A stretch of DNA of 64,000 nt from Hevea brasiliensis (taxonomy: Eukaryota > Streptophyta > Magnoliopsida > Malpighiales > Euphorbiaceae). Made by a program: the position numbers and the translations under genes. The stretch covers positions 39,910 to 103,909 of the forward strand of contig NW_026614839.1 in the NCBI RefSeq assembly GCF_030052815.1. The letters are read 5' to 3'. Numbering within the stretch: the stretch's first letter is position 1; each line of letters starts with the position of its first letter. The notes under the pieces are model-generated. The model had not been told where the DNA came from and did not search any database. It saw only the letters and a list, made by a program, of their open reading frames with translations. This document shows positions 11,769 through 24,443 of this stretch, in pieces.

Positions 11769-12220
11769 TAAGTGAAGGTATGTTTCTTAAGTATTTTATT
11801 CAATTTTCTTAAATGCATGTCAGGTTTGGGTATGTATTTGGGTGTGATGGCGTTCGGGTTGTGTGTGATGGTAATCGAGTTAGGTTGCAAAGGGGCTTGT
11901 ATAGTAATTGGGTTTTGGTTGTGGATTGTCTTTACTAATTATTATTGAACTATTGTATTTTCTCTTTCACACTCACATAATTGGTTTCAAATTTGGAGGT
12001 GAATAGATTTTGATTTTGATTTAGTGAGATCCAAATTGTACCTTATTGTGTATGTAAACATATATGTGTAATTGACAAGGGAAAATGACTTAAATTGTCA
12101 CTTTGGAAATCCAACATGGGGAACATTGGTAGAATAAGGATAAAATGGTGTATAAGGGAGGGGAAATTATGTATTGTACTAATTTTGACATCAATTATCT
12201 ATTGATGTTTGAAATTCTTA

Positions 12221-14794
12221 GGTATGCTAAAGAGCTGGGGTACAAAATGGAGCCCAAATTTGATTTAAGATATCTAGGTTGCCTGGGCTAAAAGGTTATG
12301 AAAAAGTGTTGAATGATGCAAATGTTGCAAACATGTTAGATTATAACAAAGGGAAGGGAGACATTAAAGTGTACCTAGTAGAAGTAGTTCCTATTGGTTT
12401 GTTTGATGGTTTTAATGTGAAAAATTTAGACGCAAATAATAAAGACGTGGGTGCTTCTATAGTAGGTTCCAATTTGAATGCATTTGTAGAAGGACAATAT
12501 GCTACAAATGTAGGGAGAGTGGAAATTCAGTGTGATGTTGAGGTGTAAAAATAAGAAGAGAAGGGTAGGTATGGTGATGATCAAACATAGGTTATAAGGG
12601 ATGGACAAAATCAGACAAATGATGAAAGGGATGAAGGAAATCAGACAAATGATAGAATGGAAGGAGAAAATGTGTTTGATGTTGTAAGGGATAGAGGAAT
12701 TCAGTATGAGGAAATTGAGGTTTGGACTGTTGACTTTAGTGGGAGTGAACATGAACCTATAAATGAAGAGCAATTTTCATCTGATATTGATTCTAGTTGT
12801 AATGAGGTAAGCTGGTTGTATCACGATATGGAAGGAAGTGATGATGACATTTTCATCGATGTTTCAGTATGTGATGCAACTATGCATGTTGACAAAGAGT
12901 ATACATATAGAGATAGGGGTGAAGTGCCATAATCTAATTCAAGTCTAGGGGAAATTGGAATTAATGATTTGAATGAAGAAGATTTTGCATAATTCAATGA
13001 AGTTGCAGAAGAAAATGATGAGTAGCATAGCGTTCAAGGGAGTGATGATGAAGATGAGGTGTATCCAGATTTTGATAAGATAAATGGAATGCATGATTTA
13101 CAATTATGTAAGGGTGTGAAATTTACAAGTGCAAAAGTTTTCAGGAAGGCATTAAAGGAGTGGGCTCTTAGAAGGGGATTTAGTTACATTTATTTGAAGA
13201 ATAATAGTAAGAGGACTATTGTAATTTGTAAAGATAAGTGTGGGTTTAGGGTCCATGCATCTTTAATGTGGACGAGTACCACATTCCAAATTAAAAGATT
13301 CAAACCCAAGCATGAATGTCCTAGGCATTTTCAAAATAATTTAGTGAACTCTCAATACTTAGAAAAGAAGTATTTAGATGATTTGAGGGATAATCCTGAT
13401 TGGGATGTCACTGGAATGAGAAAGAGGATTCAAAGGGATGTGAGAGCAGAGGTGTCACTGCGCGCATTCTACAGAGCTAAAAAGAAAGCAAAGAAGATAA
13501 ATAAAGGTAATGTGAAACTACAATACACTAGACTTCATGACTATGTTGCCACAATAAAGGCAACTAATCCAGGTTCAAGTGTTAAAATTGAGTGTGATTT
13601 TATGGATAAGCAATTATATGATGCACTTTGTGGGTTCAGAAGTGGAAAATGAGCAACCTCAAAGTAGCTTCAAAAATCTAGTCCCTGTCCTTCGATATAT
13701 GTACATTAGGTTGAATGCACATAAAGAAGTTTTAGCTAAGTTGAGACCTATTATTAGTTTAGATGGATATCACTTAAAGACCGTAATGGGAGAAAAACTC
13801 TTGTGTGCTGTTGGTGGGGATGAAAATGAGAATCTTTTTTACAATTGCTATTTCTGTTATTGATATAGAATGCAAAGAATCTAGGAGGTGGTTTATAACC
13901 CATCTATTTGAAGACTTTGGGCATCCTTCTGAAATAGGCTGGGTATTCATTTTAGACCAACAAAAGGTATGAGAATTACACATACTCTGTTTCATATGTA
14001 TATTAACTATCAATATAATTTTTCATTTATATTTGTATTAACTATGTTGATATTTTTAATACTTTGTTTTATGTAAGGATTGGTTGAGGTTTTTAATGAG
14101 TTGATGCCAGGTGTGGAGCATAAAAATGAAAACTAAAAAAATTATATAGAGGCTTGGAATACAAGAAGAAGATGTGTTATGCTATAGGTGCTAAGATAGA
14201 GCAATCATTCAATACTACAATGAGTACAATTAAGGATTTTGATGTTAATCCTCATGATTAGTTACTGAACAAAGATCCAAGGTGTTGGGCTAGGGCATTT
14301 TTCTCAACTAGCTCAAAATGTGATGCACTTTAGAATAACATTTGTGAGAGCTTTATTTTATTGATCAAGTCTACTAGAGACATGCCAATATTGAGCATGC
14401 TTGAGTGGATAAGAAGTAGATTAAATGTTAAATGTAGTGGGATGTTAAGATACAAGGGTGATATATGTTCCAACATTCAAGACTTATTGGAAAAAAAAAA
14501 AAAAGCAAATATGAAGCAAGGAATTGTTTTTGCACACCTTATGGGGAAAGGAGATATAAGGTTAATTTTTACAACACTCAGCATATTTTTTACATCAATT
14601 TACTTAGTTGTAGCTATAGAATATGGGATTTGTCAGGAATCCCATGTAAGCACAATATTTCTACAATTTATGCTAATGGGGAAAAGCAAGAGGATTATGT
14701 GCATAGTTATTACCTTAAGTCTGCTTACTTGGCGGTTATAAATATATCATATATCTTATACCAAGTAAAGAGGAATGGGAAAGAACATAATTGA
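12221..14794 (+). pseudogene. MULE transposase (mudrA type), broken
   Basis: This would bind the element's ends and catalyse cut-and-paste transposition in the nucleus. In order: a PB1-like N-terminal part (12221-12548, ending near DIKVYLVEVVP); an acidic stretch with stops (12657-13050); the Mutator DNA-binding domain at 13059-13652 (FRKALKEWALRRGFSYIYLK, then CGFRVHASL and KHEC); the MULE catalytic core, with Asp in ISLDGYHLK (about 13762), Asp in ILDQQK (about 13957) and Glu in CESF (about 14352); and a SWIM zinc finger near 14610-14680 (SYRIWDLSGIPCKH). The segments at 12279, 12657 and 13059 share one frame. A frameshift follows near 13640, with others later. The SWIM CxC pair reads Cys-Ser-Tyr, so one zinc ligand is lost. 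There is no functional product. Confidence 0.85.
13967..14077 (+). other. Probable intron in MULE transposase
   Basis: The coding match to MULE transposases stops at ILDQQK and resumes at LVEVFNELMPG. The gap starts GTATGA and ends TTTTATGTAAG, so it has GT and AG ends. It is 111 bp and AT-rich. Splicing leaves a one-base frame mismatch, which I attribute to decay. Confidence 0.5.
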
Positions 14795-15406
14795 ATGACA
14801 TATATCCTCCAATTGTAAGGAAACTAGTAGAAAGACCCAAAAAGAAGAAAATTAGACAACTTAATGAAGTAAGAAACTCATTCATGGTTTCTATATTATT
14901 GTTTTTAAAGTTGTCATTATTCAATGGACAATAGTAAATTACATACTCTCATACTATAAACACATTCCATTTTCATTAAACCAAAAATTACAACCCATTT
15001 TCATTATACAGTAAACACATTCATTGAACCAAGAGATTATTCATCATCATGACCCATTCCTACAGTATTCAATCAAATATATTTCCACAAACAACTTGTA
15101 TGTCTACAAGCACATGCGGTAAACAATAGGCATAAAAAAATCCAAGCTTTCCAATTCATTTAAAAATTTTCACAAACAATCACAATTGTCATTTGGAGAT
15201 TTTCATAAACACATTGTACGTTCGAAAAGCACTACCCCATTACAATCACTACATTTATCCCTAAACATTAAACCTCCTGGCAAACACCTCTTGGATTTTA
15301 CATTCCTTTCTCCATAACTAATAAATAAAAAAAAAAAAAAAACAAAACCTAATATCACAAGAAGAAATGTGCAAATATTACTGTACAGTAGTTCCCTCTA
15401 TCATTT

Positions 15407-15808
15407 TCAACTTGTTTCATCTTCATATGCACCTTTATCAACTCTTCCTAGTAGCAAATCACAAAGGACTCTAAGCGCCTCACATTCTCTTTAGCTTGAG
15501 CCAATTCCATTTCCAGCTCTGTTTCTTTCACTCTGCAAATTGCTGTGCCATTCTCACAGCTGCATACCTGGAATGACCTCTGGCTCTCTTGGATTTTCCT
15601 TATAATCAACCCACTCAAAGAAATTACATTTATCTTTACATGGAAATTTCCCACCACTAAGGTTTCTCCTACACATGTTGTCATCTGTTCAAGAGGTCCT
15701 TAATGATCTTCCAAGACCATAGAAACATTTGACGTCATTCTTTGCTGAACTCATGCGAGGCTGTTGATGAGACGACGAGACATGCGGGGCTACTGAAGAA
15801 CTCATCAT
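15407..15808 (-). pseudogene. GRF-type zinc finger plus coiled-coil frame, broken, inside MULE
   Basis: The minus-strand reading from ATG at 15808 gives a serine-rich start (MSSSVAPHVSSS), then KCFYGLGRSLRTS, a TGA stop where the family has Trp, then TDDN and KCNFFEWVD at about 15605-15628. This resembles the GRF zinc-finger pattern (C.C...RTSWT..N...C.FFEW.D). A later frameshift opens a heptad-like stretch (ETELEMELAQAKENVRRL) that fits a coiled coil, and a frame stop lies at 15407-15409. It is convergent with the transposase and inside the inverted repeats. Small GRF/coiled-coil proteins are common as uncharacterised plant genes. A MULE-encoded accessory protein is an inference; gene capture is the alternative. 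Confidence 0.6.
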
Positions 15809-15956
15809 TACCGAAGATTGTTGAGCAGAAGATTTTGATTTTATGAAGAACAATTGGAGATGAGAGCATTTTAATGTTTTGGTTTAGGACAAATAATCAG
15901 GTATAAATTTGAGAATTTTAGGAATTTTTTTAATTTTTTTTTTATTTTTTTTAATA

Positions 15957-16157
15957 GGGCCTACCATGTGATGTTGGTATTAAAAAATATTACTTCCATG
16001 CTACGTCAGTGTCCACGTAGAACAAATTCACGCCGTTACATGTATTGTCCTTACGGTATAAACATAGTCAAAGTTTTTAGCTTTAATTACAACAAAATAA
16101 AAAATGTCTTCAATAATTAAAATGACCAAAATACCGAATATTAAAGTGTATTTGCTC
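15957..16157. repeat. MULE right terminal inverted repeat
   Basis: It runs from GGGCCTACCATGTG to AAAGTGTATTTGCTC and is the inverse of 10775-10980. Confidence 0.75.
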
Positions 16158-16714
16158 ACTGTTTAAAGTTCTTATCATGGGTTACCAAACATGATAAAGC
16201 CAAGACAACTATATAAAATTAAGAAACAAATTACTAAATGATTTACGCATTTAAAAGAGAATAATGTGGATATCATTTAATGATTATTTATTCAAGTTGC
16301 CCGTTCCTGTGATAAATGAGTTAGCGGCTGCAGACATTGTGTAATTTAAATCAAGGCTTTTCAATAGTGAAGGTAAAAATATTTAGATTATAACGTTATA
16401 ATAATAAATCTATTCATTTCAATAAAAATAAATTTTAAGATGTTAAAATTTTATAAAATAATAAATTGAGAAATTTTATATTATTTTTCTATAACATAAA
16501 GAAATAATTCATGTCAACATACAAACAATATAAATATTAGTATTATTCAAGTCATAAATTAATGAAATAAAGAAATTGTTGTTTTTATTTGTATTTTGTA
16601 TTACTTTTAAATAAAGTCGTTAATTACTTTATATTAATATTTAAGGCAATATATGCAGATAAAATGGATGAGGTCTAACTCCTATCTCAAAAAGCACTTT
16701 ATAAAATTAATTTA
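16158..16714. other. AT-rich intergenic sequence
   Basis: There are no open frames or recognisable elements between the MULE and the split MITE. Confidence 0.5.
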
Positions 16715-16862
16715 GAGCCTGTATTGTCATTACTATTAAAACTGCCGTTAAAAAAATCACTTTTTTAGATATATTAGTTAGAGAATATTAAAAAATAATT
16801 TAAAATTAAATTTGATAAGTTTTAGTCAGAAGAACACTAAAATAATAAAATAGATTTTTTTT

Positions 16863-19524
16863 TGTCACGACTCAACCTATTGGCCGGACCGGCACTAGGA
16901 CCTAGGCCAGCCTAAAGCCCCTGAAGCCTGTAGTAAGTCTAACTATTCCTCAACCCAACTCTAAGGCCCATTTGGGCCTAATTTTAAGAATTCAACCGGA
17001 CAGAGTCCGACCATAAAATGGACCATTCAACGGGGAGTTTTTGACTCGCTCGACCTGTAAACACAATATATAATAAATTGCGGAGCTCAGCTCACCCTCC
17101 ACATAATCAAAAAGTCATAACTCAAATGGGAGCTCAGCTCCCTCATCCAATCCCATCATGCATACAATTAATAATTTTACAAGTCCAACATAACTTTTAT
17201 AATACAGGCCCAAAATAAAATAAGTGCTTCTAACACATGCGGAGTCTAAAAATTTAACTCAATTATACATAATACATTAATTACTATCAATGGACCTGCG
17301 AAGAAGAAGAGCAGGTTAGCCACAACAAATAATCCTCCTGTAGCCTGGAAAAATAGATGAATAGGAGTGAGTGTTCGACTCAGAGAGTAAAATATCAAAT
17401 TTAACCATAATCTCTATAGCTATCTAAATCTAATGCACCCTGTAGAGTGAAATACAACATCGTCAATATTTTCATATAAATCACATCAAAAAGGCAATTT
17501 GGAGCATTCACACATCCAACACTGTCAAACAATACATATACGGGAGCTAATCCCCTATACAGCCCTCTTAATCCAACCTCTGCCAGCGAAGATCTCAAGC
17601 CGAACTTTCGCTTAATAAACCAAATACGGGGTCCCAGAGAAGATCTCAAGCTGTGTCTACCCCGAAGGACCGAGTCCCAGCCAAGATCTCAAGCCATGTC
17701 TACCCGTCCTGTCCATATCTAACACCATACTACAAGCATGCCAACGCACGCACACTGCTCCAAATTACCCCAAACAACACCCATGGCAATTCATCAATTT
17801 AGAATGCAATATAAAATGTGCTAGTATTTAACTATATAGATATATACATATAAGTGATGCATGAGCATACCTGAATATATAATAATATTTACATTATAAT
17901 TAAAATTAATATTCTACTCACAGACTTAATCGAAGTCACTGTAGTGGCTGGGCGGAGGAGGAAGGCTGTCCCGGCTCACCTGACAATTTTATTATAATTA
18001 TTTAATAAATTTGACTCAATACATACTAAGAAAAGACCAAAGTTGTCCTAAGTCGTGACGAAAATCCTACAGAGTCTCCCTTATACCTAGGACCTACCCA
18101 ACCTGCAAAAGAGCTTAAAACGCACTTCTATATCCGCAAACCATACATTCATAACTCAATCACATCACACAGCCCCTCCTGAGCCTATCCAAACAGTCAA
18201 CTATCATAATATGAAAAATTACAGTTTAGTCCTTATAATTAACCCTTTTGCAAAAACTACCCAAATGAGCTCTAAAAATTCTAAAACTTTGCCTGCGGTC
18301 CTTAGCAATATTACTAAGCTAATGCAAAAGGAATCATAATTTTCTGAGCTACCATGAATATTTTATGGATTTCTAATCCAATTCAAGCACTAGACAATTA
18401 AGAAAAAGTAAGGTTCGGGTTTACCTATGCTGATTCCGACCTCGGGAACGCACTCGGGACGTCTGACAATGGTGGGGTAGCCAAAATCTCGACCCAATTC
18501 TGAGACTTTTTCGATAGCCTGTCTATCTGACCCGAAATTTATAGACCCTGGCAACCGTTGAATTCTGCGAATTGAAGGTACTTACATGAAGCCCACAATA
18601 CGGGGGTTAGTACAAAATTTTTACAAAATTTTCTAAGCTCATTTAGTGCTCGGAAAAACACTACGAAGTTTCATGAGACCCACCAAAAAATGGTATCAAA
18701 AAATTTTGAAATTTATATTGCCGCGAAGCTCTCGACGAGGGGAGCGCTCTGGTACTCTCAATTTTCTTGTGGGGTTCACGGTTTGCAAGAAATCTAGCCC
18801 AAAAGTCAAAATGGGCTAAAACTTCCAGGATAAAAATTGGGCAAACCGCTCGAAGGATTTTGATGTTCTTTGTGTCTATGGAAAGCTCTCGAGGTGTAGA
18901 AGAGTTTTGACACAAGACCCAGTCCAATGGGTGGCCGGATCGGCCGGATTTTGGCCAAGAAAGTGAAGCGTCGTGCGCGTGCAAGGGAGGACTTCGCGTG
19001 TCATTTCTGGCCGCCTGGAGCACCGACCGGCGGTGGGGAAGGGCTAGGGTGGCGCGCCGGCGAGGTGGGGAGGCTGGGGTGGAGGCAACGCGACATGGGG
19101 AGGAGGGAGGAGAGAGAAAATGAGAGAGAGAGGAAGAGGGACGGGAACGCACGGGGAGAAAGGAAAAAGAAGAAGAAGGCCGGTCTGATTCGACCGGTCC
19201 GATCCAGTCCTGTTTTATTCGATCGGTCCAATTCAAGATACAAAATTTTAAATTTTTACTCTGTCTTGAGACCGAAAATGATGCCCAAAAATTTAGAAAA
19301 ATTTATAAAAAACTCAAAAAAATTCGTAAAGTCTAAATATATTTTTAGTTTTATCACGTGGTCTTTAAATTAATTTTTAAAAATTATCAAAGTTTTATAT
19401 TTTTAGAAAATTAGACCCAATTTCTAAAATTCAAAAAATTTTAAATAATTTTCTAAAATTTAAATAAAATAAAATATTAATATTTACCCACAAAATAATA
19501 AATTTAAAAATTTGGGGTGTTACA
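16863..19524 (-). repeat. Tekay-B 3' LTR
   Basis: The plus strand reads TGTCACGACTCAACCT at the left and GGGGTGTTACA at the right, the inverse of the Tekay LTR ends. It includes the triplicated motif (about 17588-17710), a GA-rich stretch (19080-19175), and the paired GAGCTCAGCTC sites. The long minus-strand open frame at 18661-19236 is a low-complexity shadow. Confidence 0.88.
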
Positions 19525-19537
19525 TTCTTCCCCCCTT
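19525..19537 (-). other. Tekay-B polypurine tract
   Basis: The plus strand TTCTTCCCCCCTT is the inverse of the AAGGGGGGAAGAA tract and directly adjoins the 3' LTR. Confidence 0.85.
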
Positions 19538-19589
19538 ACAGAAAATTCGTCCTCGAATTCTTTCACAAGGCAGAATAAGGTACAGAATT

Positions 19590-20013
19590 ACATATTGAAT
19601 AGATAAGGGTACTTGCTACGCATGTCCCGCTCTGACTCCCAGGTGCACTCTTCCACTGACTGGCTCCTCCACAAAACCTTAACCATAGGGATCTGTTTTG
19701 ATCTTAGCTGCCTCATTTGGTAGTCCACTATGGCCACAGGTTGCTCCTCAAACGTTAAGTTTTATTTTAGCTCTACTACATCCGGCTGTAGCACATGAGA
19801 AGGATCAGGTATGTATTTCTTAAGCATGGAGATGTGAAATACAGGATGAACATGAGAAAGGTTGGGTGGTAATTCCAACCGATAGGCAACCGCCCCAACT
19901 CTATCAGTAACCTTAAAAGATCCAATATATCGAGTTGCCAACTTGCCCTTCTTTCCAGATCTCATGACTCCCTTCATCGGAAAAACCTTCAGGAACAAGG
20001 TCACCCATTGCAA
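19590..20013 (-). pseudogene. pol: Tekay-B integrase C-terminus and chromodomain remnant
   Basis: The minus-strand segment 19762-20013 reads [20 protein letters not shown] and continues through the GPY/F-like region ([16 protein letters not shown]) to [19 protein letters not shown] then interrupts the link to the chromodomain tail, which continues to about 19590 with CAG at 19660-19662, where Tekay-A and Tekay-D have TAG. Matching stops near 20015, where the interior becomes unrelated. Confidence 0.8.
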
Positions 20014-23000
20014 ATTTTATATCTTTCTGCCTTGGATCTACATGGATGGTTAAAAATTTTTATGTCTATCTGCCCCTGTCGTAGTATGCCAGCTACCATC
20101 CTCCTTCTGAGTCTAAACCATCACATCTGACTACTCGTTTACCCCTCTTTTTTTTTTTTTTTTGTCATCTCTAGTACTCATTATAACTCCACTACTCTCG
20201 ACTTGATATTTGATAACTTTAATCAACTTTGGCGCTTACGTCACTTTTGTTACACCCTAACGTGTCTCTTGGTGACTTCAGTCCTCATTCCTTTGTTTCA
20301 ATAATATATGTTCCCTAAAAACATGACTTATGTTCCTTACCCTATAGTATCTTATGAAATGCTTTCCTGTAGCATCTTTCACATACATCTCATTCGATAC
20401 CTTTACTTGTCCTATGACCTTAATGGTCAATACCTATAAATCTTCTCACTCCCATGATAATTCAAATTTTCAATCTCTTTTGTGTCATTACTAAGGTCCT
20501 TAGACCAGCTCCTGTCCATCTTATGTAACTAGTTATGTAGAGCTTTATCCAAGTGTCAAGCGTAACCTACACCACTTATCAATATTGGAAAGTGAACTGG
20601 GTCTCTTCTCTTATAGGACAAATGTATTTATATTCCCTGACAATCTAGTTATTGCAACTTTATCGTTTCTCACTCCTTCTCTGGAATGGAAATATCTAGA
20701 CTTCTTCCTAAAGCTTCTTAGTATGTGGCCTACTTCTGACACATTGGCACTTAGATCGAGGCTCTACTACTCTTTTAATCTGTCATCTCATAATAACTTG
20801 TTTCAAACATCTCTTAGTGTGTTCCTAGCATACTTATTCCTTCTATCCTCATCATTATAACTAGTTCTACCGAGCTTTCTTCCTGTCCTTTGGATCTTAT
20901 CCACTTTCTTTTCCTATTTCTGCTATCATTGATATCTTTTCAACATGCTGTACTTATTCCTTAATCTTAGTCCTATCTTACCCTTACACCTTTTCCTTCA
21001 AGGATGTCCATCCCATCATCAACTTTAACTTTCTTTTTTTTTTCTTAGTCTTATCTTGATTACTAATTCTATTAATTCGGGAATTCTAACCTTACGATTT
21101 ACTCCTACAAGCACATTCTTTACCTTATGTAAAACTTGTAATTAACCATAGAAAATTCTTTTTGTATCCCTTTTTCCAACTTAACTATCAAAACATTATC
21201 ATTCCCTACCAGCCTTAGTAGGAAATTGCTCATCCTGGATGGATAGGAGCCTCAAAAACTACAAGTTCCATCTGAACTAACACGGCTGTAGGAAATGTGT
21301 GCCATGCCTTAATTCTAAACAAGATACTTCACGTGTTCATTCTCCTTAATATAATGACATATATTGCCCATAGCTTTCCAAACTTCAGCCTCAACTTTTC
21401 CCATTAGCAATAATTTCATCTATTGAAACTCATCCACAATTAGTATTTCCTCCAGCTCATAGTTTAAGACAGTTGCAAGCCTTATTAGCTAACTCAATTT
21501 AACTCCTGTCATTACTCTGATCGTCCTTTCATACTTAACACTAGGTATGCACTTACTGTCATTCTCATATCAAGAAATTGGGTATGAATTGGTGCCTACC
21601 AAACTCTTAAATAACTAGGTATCCTTGACTCAGTCTCTGTTCCTTATATAACCCTCTAGAACCAAAAGCACGAGCTAAACTTGAAAAGAAAGAAAAATAT
21701 CCTCTTATATTCAACTACGCCCGATTGTCCATATAATAACATTTAACCTATGTTTCTTGGTCTTTCTCTTCAAATTTCATCATCTCCTAGCACAATTGTG
21801 CTCTACCTATAAGGTATCATCTGCATGAACACTTTACCTTACCATTGTCCTTCCTGATATAATATTTTATAATTTATTAACTTTACTTATACTCGACCTA
21901 TGATTCATGTCTATCATCATTTATATTGTGCCCTTAAATTTTGTTAAATCCTGAAAGATCTCTCTCACTAATAGATTCTTCCAGCACTAATTCCACCCTT
22001 ATCTATGGTCATTAATTTGATCCTTGAACTTTCTAGTGATTTTCACTTTTCGTTTTACCCCTACTGTTATTCTGTCGTTATTGCTTAACTGCAAAGTGAT
22101 TCTATTGATCACACTAAAAATGTTTGCCTGACATTTATAACGAACCTCTAACTACCTTCTCACTATCTCAAAAGTCTAACCTAAAGCCTATGTGTCATTA
22201 TCTATCATTCTTTTCCTCTCATCCTACCTATTTGATCCCTTAGATTGACTTTTATTCAACTTACTACTTACTATCTTCTTTTTCTCTGCCTAATTAGATA
22301 GTGCGCAATACCATCACACATCTTCAAGCTTTTGCTCATTATTATTGTATTCCTCGCCTAATTTTCTTGATATTGTTAACACGTTAAAAGAATCTTGCCC
22401 CATTGCTATCCATTTCACTTTAGGAATAGGGAATAGATAGAGTATGATCCAATCATGCAACTCCAAGCACTATATTTTAGCCCCTGGCACTACCTCAACT
22501 ACATCATGCTATGAGTATCACATTACTAGATTCCATACCTCCATCACTATTCTCACTAATGTGGTCGCATTTTGGGTTCGCCATCTTTGTCATTCACCTT
22601 GCTAAGAATAACACTTAGCCTACCCTATATCTTAACTTTGTTCCTTTTATTATGCACCCTTCAGGTTGTCCTTTCATTTATTTCCTTTGTCTTACCCAAA
22701 ATAGAACTTGACTATTCTATCCCTGGTTCCATTCTTCTTCCTAACATGACAATTGTACTTGCTAACTATATCTTTCAGAGTCTCTACCTCGTTATCACAT
22801 ATTTGTGCTACTCAGATTTGGTCCTTTGACCACTCTAGCTAGTACTTCCACTGGCATTTAGATTATATTGCATCAGCAATCAATTGTCCAAACTTTCATT
22901 CTGCACTTTCTCTATCCATTGGTCTTCTGTGATTGATCTTTGCTAATTTATTACTCTTAACACTATTATAATTAGATTATACTATTGTTTTGAATAATAT

Positions 23001-24427
23001 GAAGTTAGAAAGGAACTCGGGAAATTGTAGTCATACTTTTATTGTATGATCTCTATTTTTATCCTTTAGCTTACATAATACCCTTACTACCTCGAGAATT
23101 GATCCTGTAGCAATTTTATTTATTTGTTATTATTTTTTTTCCATGTTTACTCAATTAGCAAAAACTTAAGATACCGGGCACCCAAACCCATCATTCAATT
23201 CAAAGGATTTACATCCATCATGATCTGATTATACATGATTCCTATAATGAAACTTGTATCCTCTCCAAGATACCAGAGCCAACTACTCTCTACCACACTC
23301 TACAGTCCCATCTGGGGTACTATTTTTTTGGTCACCATTATTAGTAATAAGCCCTTATCCCTCTTGAAAGAATAAGACCACTTTACATCATAAGTGACTG
23401 CGAAAAAGGTACTACATCTTCCACCTTGCCAAAACCATGTCAAATTAATGACTCTCTTATCATATCATAGCTCTGTAAATCATTAATTCATAGTTCCAAC
23501 CTTCTCTAGGTAGTAGGGTTGTACTTTACACCTTATTGATACACACAAGGTATACTATTCTCACTAAGCTCTAAGCAAAACGTCTATCATACTGCAAAAA
23601 CCATCCAAAATTCCATACCGAACACTAGATGGTCTCACTCTATAGATGTCACCCTTACTTTGCAACTAATTAGCAACCTCTGGTCTGATGGAAACTCTTG
23701 ATGTAACTCTAACTCATGCTAGGGTAATCGAGCCACTGACTCTAGTTATCACCCAACTGTGACCTTTCAATATTCTAATTCTAGACCCCTAACCAGAAGT
23801 TCCCAACTCCTCTGCAGATATAGAACTCTGTTCTGGCATAACTGTACCAAAATAGAGGCCATCCGCAAACACCCTCATTATGGAGCACCATGGGGATACA
23901 CGTAGCTCTACACAATAATCTCATGTCGGTACTGTAATCTAGAGCTTACAGAGCAGACATTGAGAATATTGTATAGTTACTACGATACGTCCTGATAGAC
24001 TAGGTCTTCTAATCTCTTATCTCTCTTGAATCTACTATTATCATAAACTTACTCTGACTGAGTCATCCACTGATGACTGCTAGTAGTGGTATCCTTACCC
24101 TTATTTAGTGCAATTATACTATCAAAAATCACCTTTATGTACTCGTGCCTAGCACCAGATAGGCACAACACTTAGACCCATACTGATAGAAATATAGTAT
24201 TTCTTGGAGAACGTATTTCCATGGCAGACCTCAACATGTCTGCTAACTCTATTTCACACTTCTATGTACTTCATAAAACTGAGGTGCTAAACTGAACCAC
24301 TCTTATATTAACCGAGGAATAACGCAGAATCTAGAAACGAAGAATTATAGAAAAAAGATGAAACAGAATCTTATACTCCGCATATGACAACTCTAGGTGC
24401 ACACTTTCCCATGAATCGAAAGCTTAA
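20014..24427 (-). other. Tekay-B interior without recognisable coding
   Basis: These 4.4 kb between the polymerase tail and the primer binding site are pyrimidine-rich on the plus strand, with no open frame above about 91 codons. No gag knuckle or RT, RNase H or integrase motifs are seen in the open frames. The two longest frames (20585-20860 and 22572-22829) look like chance reads of hydrophobic low-complexity sequence. This may be heavily decayed coding DNA or a replaced non-coding interior. Confidence 0.6.
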
Positions 24428-24439
24428 GCTCTGATACCA
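24428..24439 (-). other. Tekay-B primer binding site
   Basis: The plus strand GCTCTGATACCA is the inverse of TGGTATCAGAGC. It lies four bases from the 5' LTR, as in Tekay-A and Tekay-D. Confidence 0.88.
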
Positions 24440-24443
24440 CTTT

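Larger units (their letters stand above)
10775..16157 (+). mobile_element. Mutator-like element (MULE) with long terminal inverted repeats
   Basis: About 200 bp at 10775-10980 are repeated inverted at 15957-16157. Shared blocks include TTTGTTGTAATTAA, AAGGACAA..ATGTAA, GTGAATTTG and CTACGTGGA. Between them lie a broken mudrA-type transposase on the plus strand and a broken GRF zinc-finger frame on the minus strand. The 5.4 kb size and ends fit an autonomous-class MULE that has decayed. I could not match a 9-bp target duplication at either end. A separate MITE sits at 11260-11768, upstream of the transposase. Confidence 0.82.

Noticed and set aside
10766..16166. A 9-bp target duplication for the MULE
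   Set aside because: The bases next to the two inverted-repeat ends (10766-10774 and 16158-16166) do not match at any small offset I tried.
18661..19373. Open frames of 191 codons (minus) and 148 codons (plus)
   Set aside because: They lie in the CT/GA-rich part of the Tekay-B LTR and overlap on opposite strands. The residues are Pro/Ser/Arg-rich low complexity, and matching frames occur in other LTR copies only by repeat homology.
20585..22829. Hydrophobic open frames at 20585-20860 and 22572-22829
   Set aside because: They are chance frames in pyrimidine-rich Tekay-B interior, on the opposite strand to the element.
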